Origin: Chondrus crispus
Lineage: Eukaryota > Rhodophyta > Florideophyceae > Gigartinales > Gigartinaceae
NCBI RefSeq assembly: GCF_000350225.1
Contig: NW_005179111.1
Location: 80,505 to 144,504, forward strand
Direction of reading: 5' to 3'
DNA length: 64,000 nucleotides
Shown: positions 32,785 through 42,482 of the stretch, one piece after another
How positions within the stretch are numbered: position 1 is the first letter of the stretch
Layout of the letters: the number at the start of each line of letters is the position of its first letter
Notes under the pieces: generated by a model
The model's database searches: none
What the model was told of the DNA's origin: nothing
What the model saw: the letters and a program-made list of their open reading frames with translations, nothing else
Position numbers and translations under genes: made by a program

Positions 32785-32820
32785 AGACGGTTACGTTCGC
32801 GCGGTCGCGTGAACCGTCTT
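32784..32820 (+). repeat. Hairpin on the gag stop codon
   Basis: AAGACGGTT ... AACCGTCTT with a 19-nt loop, starting at the last base of the gag TAA. It could influence termination, reinitiation or shifting into the protease frame, which lies in the -1 register downstream. Confidence 0.6.
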
Positions 32821-32930
32821 GTCACATCAACCTTGACCCGCCCCTATTTGTCCCCGGCGCGGGAGGGGAATGCTTACCGATATTATTCCCCTCAACCCCG
32901 CACAAGCGCATCAAGATACCCGTAAGCTCG

Positions 32931-33806
32931 GTGCGAAAGGACGAAGACGCTGAGGCAACCGTGAGCCCGGCGCACATGGAGGAAGGCACTGTGGAAGCCG
33001 TGAGCCAAGTGCCTAACAAGAAGCGCATCGAACGCGCCAGCGGCCCGACCCAGGGGGACCCGGGGCCGCCAGAAGAATTCAAGCCGCGTACGAACGCGAC
33101 TTGTCGCGGGGACGCGGCCGACCGAAGGGCGCCCCGCGACCAAGGCCGAAGGACGCGGAAGAGAAGTCGGAACCGGCGCCGGCGGCCCAGGCGGAACGAT
33201 CTCGCCGAGCCGGGCACGCCGAAGGTGGTCGACGGCGTCATTTGCCTTATGACGTCGAAGATTTACAACGTCCTCGGCTCGATAGCCACGGAGGGAAATG
33301 CCTTCAAGCCCCGCACGATCGCCGTTGATGCGTGCTCGGGGTACAATCTGGTGAGGAAGGCGGACCTTCCTCCCGATTGCTCGCGGTACGTCATCCGCGA
33401 CGCGCCACTGCCCCGATTGGCAGGCGCGAATAGCAACCCGCTTAAGCTCTCGGCCGTCGTACGCCTGGCCGTGCGGTTGAGGAACACGACGTTCCGAATT
33501 CCGTTCGTCGTGGCGGACCAGCTCGCCGTGCCGGTCCTCCTTGGTACGGCCTTCATCGATACACACGTACGAAGTATCGACATCGAAGCTCAACGGTTGG
33601 AGCTCCGCCAAGGTGGCTCCGTTGCCATCGTCGACGGGAAGGGGGAGCCGACTCCCCAACCAGGCGGCACGGACGTCAGACAAACCGGGCTGACGCACGC
33701 GACGAAGCCCCGCAGGCGATCCGAATCGCCCGCTGGGTTACCATTCCCGCGAGGTCGCAGGCCCGTGTGCGCGTTACTACGACGGGGAGGGGACTCGTGT
33801 TTATAG
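32931..33806 (+). CDS. gypsy-A protease region
   Basis: 291 codons in the -1 register relative to gag. A basic linker (RTRKRSRNRRRRPRRN) is followed by a protease-like domain: IAVDACSGYNLV at the active-site position near residue 133 and VPVLLGTAFIDTHVRSI as the ILG segment. The usual D-T/S-G is replaced by D-A-C-S-G, so activity is uncertain. The nominal start is GTG; an ATG lies at 32976. The frame overlaps pol, also a -1 step, and may be expressed by frameshifting. Confidence 0.75.
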   Translation: MRKDEDAEATVSPAHMEEGTVEAVSQVPNKKRIERASGPTQGDPGPPEEFKPRTNATCRGDAADRRAPRDQGRRTRKRSRNRRRRPRRNDLAEPGTPKVVDGVICLMTSKIYNVLGSIATEGNAFKPRTIAVDACSGYNLVRKADLPPDCSRYVIRDAPLPRLAGANSNPLKLSAVVRLAVRLRNTTFRIPFVVADQLAVPVLLGTAFIDTHVRSIDIEAQRLELRQGGSVAIVDGKGEPTPQPGGTDVRQTGLTHATKPRRRSESPAGLPFPRGRRPVCALLRRGGDSCL

Positions 33807-36800
33807 AGCCGAAGCCGTCACTCCAACACCGACATGGAGTGAGGCTGACGAACGGCGTCGTCGAGGTCCTGCCGAACCAGACCTTCGACGTCATCGTCGC
33901 GAACTTTTCGCGACAGGAAAGGCGGCTTCCGAAGCACACCGTCGTGGGATACGCGAAGCGCAACCCCCTCGCGATCTTGACGCCCGAACGTCGCATCGCC
34001 GAGGGGATCGTGCACGCGCTACACCTCACCGACTTGACCGATCAAGTCGGAACGGCAGGAGCTGGTCGACCAGGCTCCGCCCAGGGGGCAACCGTTGAGA
34101 AGAGAGGAGCCGGTACGGACGGCCGACCGGTGAAGTGCCCGCCGCCGGAAGGGGGCACTGCACCCGCCTCTAAAAAGGATCCCGAAAATCCGCCGGAGGA
34201 TTGCGAAAAAGAAATCGACTTGTCATACATCGATGATGACAAGTTCCGGGGCCACGTGCTCGAGATGCTCCGTAAGCACTCGAGCCTGTGGAGCGGGGCG
34301 CTCGGAACGATCCGAGCGACCGAACACTGCATTCCCCTCGAACCGGGTACGAAGCCGATAAGTTCAATGCCCTACCGAAAGGGGCCGGCTATGCGTGAGA
34401 TGGTCGCCAAGGAAGTCAAAAAAATGTTGAACGCAGGGGTAATCGAACCCGCGAGCACCGAGTGGGCGTCTCCCGTGGTGCTCGTTCCGAAGAAAGACGG
34501 CTCTCTCCGGTTCTGCGTGGACTACCGGCGTCTCAACGCGAAGACGGCAGCGGATTCGTATCCGCTGCCCCGGATGGACGACTGCATCGATTCGCTCGGA
34601 GATGCAGCCGTCTTCACGACTTTGGACTGCAATTCCGGTTATTGGCAGATCCCCGTCGCTCCGGAAGACCGGGACAAGACCACGTTCACTACGCATATGG
34701 GAACGTTTCGCCATTTGCGTATGCCGTCCGGGCTAAAAGGGGCACCGGCCACCTTCCAACGTGCTCTCGACATCATCCTATCTGGCGTCCGATGGCAGAT
34801 ATGCCTCGTCTACCTGGATGATGTCATCGTGTTCTCCCGTACGCACGGAGAACACGCAAAGCATCTCGAAACTGTCTTGAGCTTGCTGAGGAGCGCCGGA
34901 ATCTCCCTCAAGCTCAAGAAGTGTAGCTTCTTCCAACCGAAGGTGCACTACCTGGGGCACGTCATTTCCCCAGGTAAGCTGAGCGTCGCCGAAGCGGCGG
35001 TGGACGCCTTCAAGACGTTCACGTTTCCGAGGACGTTGACGCAGGTGCGCTCGTACCTCGGAGCGTGCAACGTCTACCGCCGCTTCGTGAAGGGGTTCGC
35101 GAAGATTGCGCGCCCATTAACGGACATGACGCGCAAGGACGCGGACCCTAACTTCGACAACCCGACCGAGCTGCAACTTCAAGCGTTCGAAACGTTGAAG
35201 GAGCGGATGATTTCCCCGCCGATCCTAGCATTGCCGCGGTACGGTCGGCCGTACATGATCGACACGGATGCTAGTGCCTATCTACTGGGCTGTACGTTGC
35301 TCCAGGAACACGAAGGCGCCAACGACTGGCGCCCCGTGGGGTATTGGTCGTACTCACTGTCCGATAGTGAGCGCAACTACAGCGCTACGGAGCGCGAATG
35401 CTTTGCCGTAGTGTGGGCCGTCCGCACACTACGGCCGTACATCGAAGGTACCAAGTTCATCGTCCGGACAGACCATGATGCCCTCCGATGGCTTATGTCC
35501 CTCACGGAGAGTTCCGGAAGGCTTACTCGGTGGCCACTGCGGTTGGCGGAATACGACTTCACCATCCAGTACCGCCCCGGGCGCGTGCACCAGGTGCCCG
35601 ATGCCCTGTCACGCCTCGTGTCGCCAAGGGTCACCGACGACCCTCGCCCAGTCGTCGAGGTGGATGACGACATTCCCACCTTCGATGCGGGTACGACCGT
35701 CCGTGACATGTCGGACGAGCTCGCGGACCACGTCTGTACCGCGAGCTGCGATCACAAGGCCGTCCATGTACTCGTGACAACAAGGAACCAAGCCGGATCG
35801 CGAAGAGGTTCGCGCGTCCGTACGCGCGACGAGCCGAGGGGCGACGACGAGGCCCCCGCTCTTGAAGGACTCACCTCGTTCTGGGAGGAGAACGACGAGT
35901 TCGACGCTGTTGACATCGAGCGCGCCGAACAACCCGAAGTTGGCGCGCCCGCCTCCGCAGTCGCCCCTCCGCAGGACGACCTTCCGGCCCCTCTTACGTT
36001 AGAGGAGATAGCCGAAGAGCAACGCGTGGATGACTTCTGCCAGACCGTACTAGCACGAGAGTCAGAGTCCCGGGACTCCGCGTTCTTGGAGGACCACCAC
36101 GGGGTGCTCAAACGGAGACACCCCTTCGACCCTGACATCGTGCAGGTCGTGGTGCCACGGACGCTACGGGCTCGGCTTCTCCAGCTCTGCCACACACCAA
36201 CCATCGCGGGGCACCCGGGCCAGAACCGTATGTACTTCGCGCTCCGTCGCGAGTACTACTGGTCCCATCTCGCTGCAGATGTCGCAGCTACGGTGCGAGG
36301 GTGCCGAACATGCGCGATGAACCGTGTTAAGTTGCGGAAACACCTCAACCGTTTGAAGTTGTTTCCGGCAAAACGGCCGCTTGAGAGCCTCGCCATCGAC
36401 ATCTTGGGACCGCTACCCAAGACGAAGGCAGGGAAACGGTTCCTTCTCGTAATTACGGACCGTTTCACCAAGCTGACTCAAGTTGTGGCATTGCGGACCG
36501 TAACCGCGTACACGGTCGCCGTCGCGTTCTGCGATGCGTGGGTATTTAAATACGGCGTCCCACGCTCGCTACTGTCGGATAACGGACCGCAGTTTAACGC
36601 GAAGTTCTTCCACAGCACGTGCCGTGTCCTGGGGGTGACGAACTTGTACACTTCGGCGTACCACCCCCAGACGAACGGGCAGGTCGAGCGATATAACCGG
36701 ACCATCGCTTCGATGTTACGAAATTACGTCGGCGAACATCAGGACGACTGGGACGTGTACGTGGGGCCGCTCACGTACGCGTACAACTCCCACGTACATC

Positions 36801-36946
36801 GTACGACGAGTACCACGCCCTTCGAGCTCGTCCTCAGCCGACCCCGCCGGAGTTCTTTCTACGTAGAGCCGACGGTGACGCGCCCCCGTCCGATAGGGGC
36901 AACGCGTGCGCTGCGTTCCTCAAGACGTTGGACGACACGATCCTGA
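33767..36946 (+). CDS. gypsy-A pol: RT, RNase H, integrase
   Basis: Over 1,050 codons without a break. Homology begins upstream of the nominal GTG (IARWVTIPARS), so it has no start of its own and is reached from the protease frame. RT: FCVDYRRLN, FTTLDCNSGYWQ, YLDD at about 349-352. RNase H: IDTDASAY near 497, ATERECFAVVW, RTDHDALRW near 567. Integrase: H-H-C-C finger near 808-850 (HTPTIAGHPG, CRTCAMN), catalytic Asp in LAIDILGP near 875, Asp in LLSDNGPQF near 936, Glu in NGQVERYN near 970. Past FELVLSRP the sense frame moves -1 into 36928-37482, probably by a small indel. Confidence 0.93.
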   Translation: MRVTTTGRGLVFIEPKPSLQHRHGVRLTNGVVEVLPNQTFDVIVANFSRQERRLPKHTVVGYAKRNPLAILTPERRIAEGIVHALHLTDLTDQVGTAGAGRPGSAQGATVEKRGAGTDGRPVKCPPPEGGTAPASKKDPENPPEDCEKEIDLSYIDDDKFRGHVLEMLRKHSSLWSGALGTIRATEHCIPLEPGTKPISSMPYRKGPAMREMVAKEVKKMLNAGVIEPASTEWASPVVLVPKKDGSLRFCVDYRRLNAKTAADSYPLPRMDDCIDSLGDAAVFTTLDCNSGYWQIPVAPEDRDKTTFTTHMGTFRHLRMPSGLKGAPATFQRALDIILSGVRWQICLVYLDDVIVFSRTHGEHAKHLETVLSLLRSAGISLKLKKCSFFQPKVHYLGHVISPGKLSVAEAAVDAFKTFTFPRTLTQVRSYLGACNVYRRFVKGFAKIARPLTDMTRKDADPNFDNPTELQLQAFETLKERMISPPILALPRYGRPYMIDTDASAYLLGCTLLQEHEGANDWRPVGYWSYSLSDSERNYSATERECFAVVWAVRTLRPYIEGTKFIVRTDHDALRWLMSLTESSGRLTRWPLRLAEYDFTIQYRPGRVHQVPDALSRLVSPRVTDDPRPVVEVDDDIPTFDAGTTVRDMSDELADHVCTASCDHKAVHVLVTTRNQAGSRRGSRVRTRDEPRGDDEAPALEGLTSFWEENDEFDAVDIERAEQPEVGAPASAVAPPQDDLPAPLTLEEIAEEQRVDDFCQTVLARESESRDSAFLEDHHGVLKRRHPFDPDIVQVVVPRTLRARLLQLCHTPTIAGHPGQNRMYFALRREYYWSHLAADVAATVRGCRTCAMNRVKLRKHLNRLKLFPAKRPLESLAIDILGPLPKTKAGKRFLLVITDRFTKLTQVVALRTVTAYTVAVAFCDAWVFKYGVPRSLLSDNGPQFNAKFFHSTCRVLGVTNLYTSAYHPQTNGQVERYNRTIASMLRNYVGEHQDDWDVYVGPLTYAYNSHVHRTTSTTPFELVLSRPRRSSFYVEPTVTRPRPIGATRALRSSRRWTTRS

Positions 36947-37482
36947 AGGCGTACGGGAGCCTGCGCCGGAGCCAGGCTCGGTACAAGCGCGACTTCGATA
37001 AACGCGTCAGACGGCTCAACGCACGTATCAAGCCAGGTAATTTCGTCTACCTGAACCCCACCGATGGGGCAAAGACGTCTAACAAACTCGCGTCGCCCGC
37101 CGTTGGGCCATACCGGGTACTCGCCAACGACCGGCGAACCATCACGATCGATCGTGATGGTGTTACCGAGCGCGTCTCCGCAGACCGCTGCGTGTACGCC
37201 CCACCACCGACGAGCGTGTCACGGGCGAGCACGACAACCCCAGGTGACCTTGCCGACAAGGTCACCGAGGGCACTCAGTACGCTGTCGAGCGACTACTCC
37301 GGCATCGGGCCATGGAGGACGGAACTACGGAGTTCCTCATCAAGTGGGAGGATTACGACACGCCCACTTGGACCGCACGGACTCACGTCCCGGAGGAGTT
37401 GGTGTCTCGTTACGCCCAACGCCTCCGGAGGCGCACCGGCAGAGGCCTTACATCAGACGTGAACGCGGACGTTCACGCTTAA
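36928..37482 (+). CDS. gypsy-A integrase C-terminus and chromodomain
   Basis: Continues pol in the -1 register. Integrase tail (QARYKRDFDKRVRRL, VGPYRVLAND), then a chromodomain of about 55 residues (QYAVERLLRHRAMEDGTTEF, LIKWEDYDTPTWTARTHVPE). Chromodomains in gypsy integrases bind histone marks and bias insertion. The stop TAA (37480-37482) follows the last codons of a hairpin and opens a purine tract. Confidence 0.85.
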   Translation: MDDTILKAYGSLRRSQARYKRDFDKRVRRLNARIKPGNFVYLNPTDGAKTSNKLASPAVGPYRVLANDRRTITIDRDGVTERVSADRCVYAPPPTSVSRASTTTPGDLADKVTEGTQYAVERLLRHRAMEDGTTEFLIKWEDYDTPTWTARTHVPEELVSRYAQRLRRRTGRGLTSDVNADVHA

Positions 37483-37493
37483 GGAGGGGGCCC
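37459..37493 (+). promoter_or_regulatory. Internal hairpin plus polypurine tract at the end of gypsy-A pol
   Basis: GTGAACGCGGACGTTCAC (37459-37476), then GCTTAAGGAGGGGGCC. The module before the 3' LTR reads GTGGACGCGGACGTCCAC, then ACTTGAGAGGGGGGCCA. The stems differ by a compensated A:T to G:C pair. Confidence 0.65.
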
Positions 37494-38289
37494 TCAACCG
37501 TCTCGTTCGGCTACATTCAACCGCTCCGTTACGGTTAAATTAGTCCCCTGTGGTTCGAGACCAAGAGTACGTTCGGAAGCCAAGCCGTATTTGACTCCCG
37601 AACGCCACGGACGCGAGACGAAGGAACCAGATGGTACAGACTGTCTGAATGGGGAGCGATCCCCGTTAGGGCCAATGTGACCCGAGCCGGACGACAGAGC
37701 GCGCGAGGAAGCCAATAGCCCCCTTTTCGAACCAAGGGGCCAAACGCACGGCCACAGCACATGCGACGGTCGGAACCCGTGCACACGAGAACACCACGGA
37801 AGGGCACATCGCCCCCTAAGTGCAATCCACGACCACTGCAACACGCCCGTGCGCAGAGATTGTGCGGGTGTTCTTAAAATTGGAAGAAAATACGCCTGAG
37901 GGGCGTACAGTACGCCGTTCGTACGCCCAGCGCACGCGCTGGCCACAGTGGCAATCCGCCACCACCCTCGAGAAAATTAACGGAAAACATGCGCACGACG
38001 GGCGCAACGCACGCCCGCGAAGCAATCCAAATAGGTCGCGATCCATTTGGACCTTACGGAAACATCCGTACACGTGAAAAAAAATTGGTTCGCGCACGCC
38101 GCACTCACATCACGGACCGTGCGGTGATTTTTTGGCAAAAAAAGGTTTTCGCGGGAAAACATTTTTTGCAATTTTTTGGTGGTAATTTGGTCAGGGACTC
38201 AGGGCTCTGTCTGTTCCCGCACGCGCGCGCACGGGTACTGTACGCAACAAACGTCGTAGACGCTGCGTACAGTAGGGGCCGGACGGACA
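37494..38289 (+). other. gypsy-A noncoding segment after pol
   Basis: About 0.8 kb without coding sequence. The last 150 bp have A/T homopolymer runs (around 38078-38180) unlike the GC-rich neighbours. Confidence 0.5.
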
Positions 38290-39930
38290 CTGACGGGAAA
38301 GCGAGGGGCGCGCACAAGGAGAGACGGACGTCGCGCGTCCATGCCCCCGCTCCCGAGGGTGAGGGGCGCACAGAACAAAACGTACGTCGCGCGCGTCGGC
38401 GCCCCCGCCTCCGAAGGCGAGGGCCGAAGGATAAGAGAAACGTCCGGGCCCTTGCCCCGGACGGCGAGGGGCGACCGCAAGAAAAGACGAACGGCACACG
38501 CGCGGCGCCCCCGCCACCGATGGCGGGGGGGGCGCGCGAAGAGAAAAACGTACGCCCACACGTCGCGCTCTCGCCCCAATGACGAGGGACAGCACTGAAA
38601 GGAACGTTCGCCGAGCGCCGGCGCCCTCGCAACCGATGACGAAGGGCGCGGGGTAAGGAAATTTGCCGAGGGCTCGCGCTCCCGCCACCGACGGCGGGGA
38701 GAGACGCGAGCAAAGAAGAAGACGTACGCCGAAGCGTCCGCCCCCTCGCCCCGATGGCGAGGGGCGCGGGGGCAAGAAGACGAATGCCGTTCGCGTTCGC
38801 GCCCCGCCTCCGAATGCGAGAGGCGCGAGCGAGGAAAAAGACGAACGGCGCACGCGCGGCGCCCCCGCCACCGATGGCGGGCGTCGCGCGAAGAAGAAAA
38901 CGTATGTCTACGCGCCACGCCCTCGTCCCGATAGCGAGGGGCGCGCGCGGACAAGAACACGAGTGCCGCTCGCGCCGCGCCTTCGCCCCGATGGCAAGGG
39001 ACGGGAAGTATGAAGCCGTTCGTCGAGCACCCGCGTCCCTCGCCACAGGGGATGAGGGACGCCAAGTATGCCGAGGATCGTCGCGCCCTCGCCCCGATGG
39101 CGAGAGGAGCACGAGGTCCGACGGAGGCCGCGGGAGAGAAGGAAAACTCCAGGGAAAATGGGGGCTCGAGGGTGAGAAGCCGATCCAACCAACGGGAGCT
39201 CGTCAAATCGAGCGCCTTGGAAATTGCCGGTAAGCGCTGCCTAACGTCGGAAAGACGATCCGACCAATGGGAGCTCGTCAAACTCCCCATGGGAGTGATT
39301 CCCACCTCCGCCGAACCCTTTGCATCTCCCCTCCTTCATCCGCGCGGTCCGCAGCGGACCCGGCGGAGAGGTCGTCTCCTCGAAGCGGGGATGGCGAAGG
39401 GGCACGAGGTCTAGGACGAACTCCGCGCGCGTTGCCCTCGCCCCTGCAGGGGGAGGGACGCGAAGAAATGCGATCGTCGCGCGCCCGGCGCCCTCGCCCC
39501 CGCATGGAAAGGAGCACCGGGCGGATAAGACCAATACAGCGCCGCGAGACCTCGCCCCCGGCACGGCGAGGGGGCGGACTGAAGGAGAGGAACGTCGCGC
39601 GTTTCTGGCCCTCGCCCCGGTAGCGAGGGTCGCGCAAAGGATAAGAGAAGAGTCCGAGTCCTCACCACCGCAAGGCGAGGGGCGGACTGAAGGAGACGAA
39701 CGCCGCGCGCTTCTGGCCCTCGCCCCGAATGCGAGGGCGCGCAAAAGAAAAGAGAAGCGTCCGCTCCCTCGCCCCGAATGGCGAGGGACGTCCAAAAGAA
39801 AAGCGAACAGCTGCTCGCTCGCGCCCTCGCCCGTAATGGCGAGGGACGCGAAGAAAGACAAGGCCGTGCGCCCGCCTCCGCTGTATAACCTCCTCACCAC
39901 GGCCCCCGCCAACCGGAGGCGAAGGGGACG
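38290..39930. repeat. Array of about 23 stem-loops with ~60-bp period in gypsy-A
   Basis: Repeated palindromes of the type CCCTCGCC-CCGAT-GGCGAGGG or GCCCCCGCC-ACCGAT-GGCGGGGG occur about every 58-62 bp, centred near 38350, 38411, 38457, 38518, 38579, 38636, 38690, 38752, 38812, 38872, 38931, 38990, 39048 and 39096. A second block runs from about 39440 to 39920. Between them lie purine-rich stretches such as GCGCGAAGAAGAAAACG and CGCGC-rich stretches, also repeated. A 130-bp interlude near 39170-39290 has two GGGAGCTCGTCAAA repeats. The long open frames in every register are by-products. Confidence 0.85.
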
Positions 39931-40159
39931 TCGAGTAGAAGGGCGCTAGCTACGCGCAGCGAACCGTCGCTCGTTTGCCGTTGGTCGGTAAGGGGAACTG
40001 GCGGCGGGCTGCGGGTGGGGACCAAAACGGAAAGAGGTGGTACCACGAAAACGACTCTGCAGGAAGGCGATTTTTATTGTGGAAAGGCGCCAGGGCCCCC
40101 TCTGCTCGCCGACAAGGGGAGGAGGAAACCCCGCGCGGTTGACCTACACGCTGACAAGG

Positions 40160-42364
40160 TCAGAGACTCGGGGCATTCGGGGGCAAGCGAGCCCCCGAAT
40201 CGTAACTGGCTTGAGGATAGTACCCCGGGTGCCGGGGTAAGCCGGTTGCCATGTCCCCCAGGGTAGGCATGGCGACCCGCGTGGTATCCTCACCGCTCGC
40301 CCCGTCTGGAGACGGGCGAGGGTCGGGCTCGTACCCCGCATATGGGTCGCGGATGGTTACAAGAGCCGGGGGGTGGGGAACGTTGCCCGCAGGCGGCGGT
40401 ACCGACTGCGACGACCGCAGTCGGTCGCGCTCGCGTCGATAGCGTTCGCGATCGAACACCGCCCGTTCGTAGGCCGCGGCTTGGCGCTCGGATGCCTCGC
40501 GCATGGACTCTAGCTCACGGCTGACTCGCTGCAGTTCCGCGGAGCGTCTCGCTAGGTCGTCACGTAGATCGCGCGCTTCATCGCTCCGAGTGAGGAACCA
40601 GTCAGCCAGGGTATCGACCAACCCGCCTACGGTCCAACCGCGCCGGCTGGCCACGCCTAACGCCCATACTACCTTGGCGGACGCTGCCAACTCTCCGTGG
40701 GGGAGCACCAGTTCGCGTACGCGACGCCCTCGGGGCGTTTCCTGCCCCACCGCATCGAGCGGTGGGATGGGGAGGACAGTCGCTGCGGAGACAGGGTCCC
40801 CTACAGGACCACGGCCGACGACCGACGTCGGCCGAAAGGGGTTCACAGCGGTGCTAACGGAGTCCACGGCCACGGCGTCGAGGTCCCTGTAACGTTTACG
40901 GCGCCCGCGCCGATGCTCAGACCCGACCCCTCCCCTCGGCTGCGCGTTGCCGGAGACCGACGGCACGAGGGGAGAGCGCGCCACGAAGGCGTCCGCCGTG
41001 GGATCGTACGTGAGATAGGAGCTGCGAGCTCCGGTCGTATAGTCCATCCACGAACGGTGGTTCCGAGGGGTGACTTCGCTGGCGCGGTCCATGAGGCTAA
41101 TGGCATGGCCGAATGTCCAAGGGGCGTGACTGGACCCGTGTTCGGACGGATGCAGCGCAACGTCGGGAAGGCCCGACGCGACGCGCCTCACGAACGCAAC
41201 CGTGGGGCCGGGCTGAACGAACGCCCGCTTGTTCATGTAAACCTCCGACATGAAGGCGCAGCATACGGACCACGCCCACTCGCGCTCATAGTTGTAAGCG
41301 AGCCGCGAGTGGGCTGGATGCTGTAGGTCGGCGCACGCGATGCCAAAATACTTCAGGATGGGAGGCAGAAGGGGGTGTACCCCTAGTGAAGGAAAGCTCT
41401 CCCGCACGCTCACGGGGAGAGCTGGAAAATCCCCGACTGTCAAGCCGGACGCAAAGGCAGCGGATGGGACGACCCGACCGTCCGCCTCGTCGTCTCTCCT
41501 GTAGGCGGACCAATCGTGGTGAGCGAAACCCATGGCATATAGCCGCATCAAGGAACAAGAGGACTTCTGTAGAGCCACGAGGGGCTTGGTGAAGGCGTAG
41601 GGGCGGGGCGAGACGTACAACCCCGCCAACTCCGACAGCACGAAGCGTCGGGGGTCTAGCCGCACCGACCCGGACAGGAACGCCCCCATACGATCAACGT
41701 AGAGGACCTCTGCAGCACTGTACACGAATGTACGATCGCCCGGCAGCTCGTCCGGGAGCTGGTAGCCGACACCGCCGCCTTCGGCCATTAAGCGACGAAG
41801 GGCCGAAGACGCTTCTTCGAGGCCGCCCGCTTCGTATACCTTGAACACGCGGGCGAGATCGGACCGAAGCCACCCGCACGAGATCACCTCCGCTACGGTG
41901 ACCCCCGAACGGCCCCTGCGCAACCAGGGGTACTGCAGCTCGTCGACAGAGAGCAGTGGGGCATCGGAAGACGGAACCCCGAACCACCGCGTGGCAGAGG
42001 CCACCTCCCCCTCCCGACCGGAAGAGGAGGGGGGAGGTACAGGAGGACGACGGCCAAAGGACGCACCATCAGGAGCGGCGTGGTCGCGCGTGACGTCCAA
42101 ATGCGCAACGGGAAGGACGTCGTCCGCTGGGGCCGAAGGGGTAGCCGGACGGAACGCGATAACCGGTTTGGGTGGCCCCACGGGAGGGGCCACCAGCTCC
42201 ACGGAGACGGTCGTGGAGCGGGAACGGGACTTCTGGAAAGCCGGCGGGGCCAGCGGGGCCGTACGAGTCAGAGCGATGTCGTCCTCTCGCGATCCAGGGG
42301 ACGCGCTCGATGAAGCGACCCCGCTCGGCAAAGGAATCGCGACGACGGACGCGCCCGCCGCCAT
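40160..42364 (-). CDS. Antisense ORF between pol and 3' LTR of gypsy-A, unknown function
   Basis: The open frame runs from 42502 to 40160 (780 codons); the first good start is ATG 42364 (MAAGASVVAIPLPSG), giving about 734 residues. The N terminus is Ser/Pro/Ala rich. A compositionally normal middle with conserved-looking hydrophobic and Trp/Tyr content follows (PLLSVDELQYPWLRRG, LMRLYAMGFAHHDWSAYRR, LAYNYEREWAWSVCCAFMSE), then a basic patch (RRGRRKRYRDL) and a C-terminal coiled coil (RDLRDDLARRSAELQRVSRE onward). No known domain is recognised; it has no transmembrane segment and is not an obvious envelope. Antisense or extra ORFs here are known in some large plant LTR elements. Transcription would have to start in or near the 3' LTR on the opposite strand. 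Confidence 0.6.
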   Translation of the reverse strand: MAAGASVVAIPLPSGVASSSASPGSREDDIALTRTAPLAPPAFQKSRSRSTTVSVELVAPPVGPPKPVIAFRPATPSAPADDVLPVAHLDVTRDHAAPDGASFGRRPPVPPPSSSGREGEVASATRWFGVPSSDAPLLSVDELQYPWLRRGRSGVTVAEVISCGWLRSDLARVFKVYEAGGLEEASSALRRLMAEGGGVGYQLPDELPGDRTFVYSAAEVLYVDRMGAFLSGSVRLDPRRFVLSELAGLYVSPRPYAFTKPLVALQKSSCSLMRLYAMGFAHHDWSAYRRDDEADGRVVPSAAFASGLTVGDFPALPVSVRESFPSLGVHPLLPPILKYFGIACADLQHPAHSRLAYNYEREWAWSVCCAFMSEVYMNKRAFVQPGPTVAFVRRVASGLPDVALHPSEHGSSHAPWTFGHAISLMDRASEVTPRNHRSWMDYTTGARSSYLTYDPTADAFVARSPLVPSVSGNAQPRGGVGSEHRRGRRKRYRDLDAVAVDSVSTAVNPFRPTSVVGRGPVGDPVSAATVLPIPPLDAVGQETPRGRRVRELVLPHGELAASAKVVWALGVASRRGWTVGGLVDTLADWFLTRSDEARDLRDDLARRSAELQRVSRELESMREASERQAAAYERAVFDRERYRRERDRLRSSQSVPPPAGNVPHPPALVTIRDPYAGYEPDPRPSPDGASGEDTTRVAMPTLGDMATGLPRHPGYYPQASYDSGARLPPNAPSL

Positions 42365-42482
42365 CGAGCGGAGGCGGAGGCGGAGGAGGAAGAGAGGTCG
42401 AGTCGGCCATGATAGGACGGCCGATAGGACGGAGCCGAGATGATCGATCGGGACTGTCGGGGAAGGACTGGGACAGTGCAAA

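Noticed and set aside
38290..39930. Resemblance to a CRISPR array
   Set aside because: The stretches between palindromes are also repeats, not unique spacers, and the array lies inside a eukaryotic LTR retrotransposon with no cas genes.
38105..39949. Several long overlapping open frames on both strands (up to 368 codons)
   Set aside because: They run through the GC-rich stem-loop array in all registers, with Arg/Ala/Pro repeats; a composition effect, not genes.
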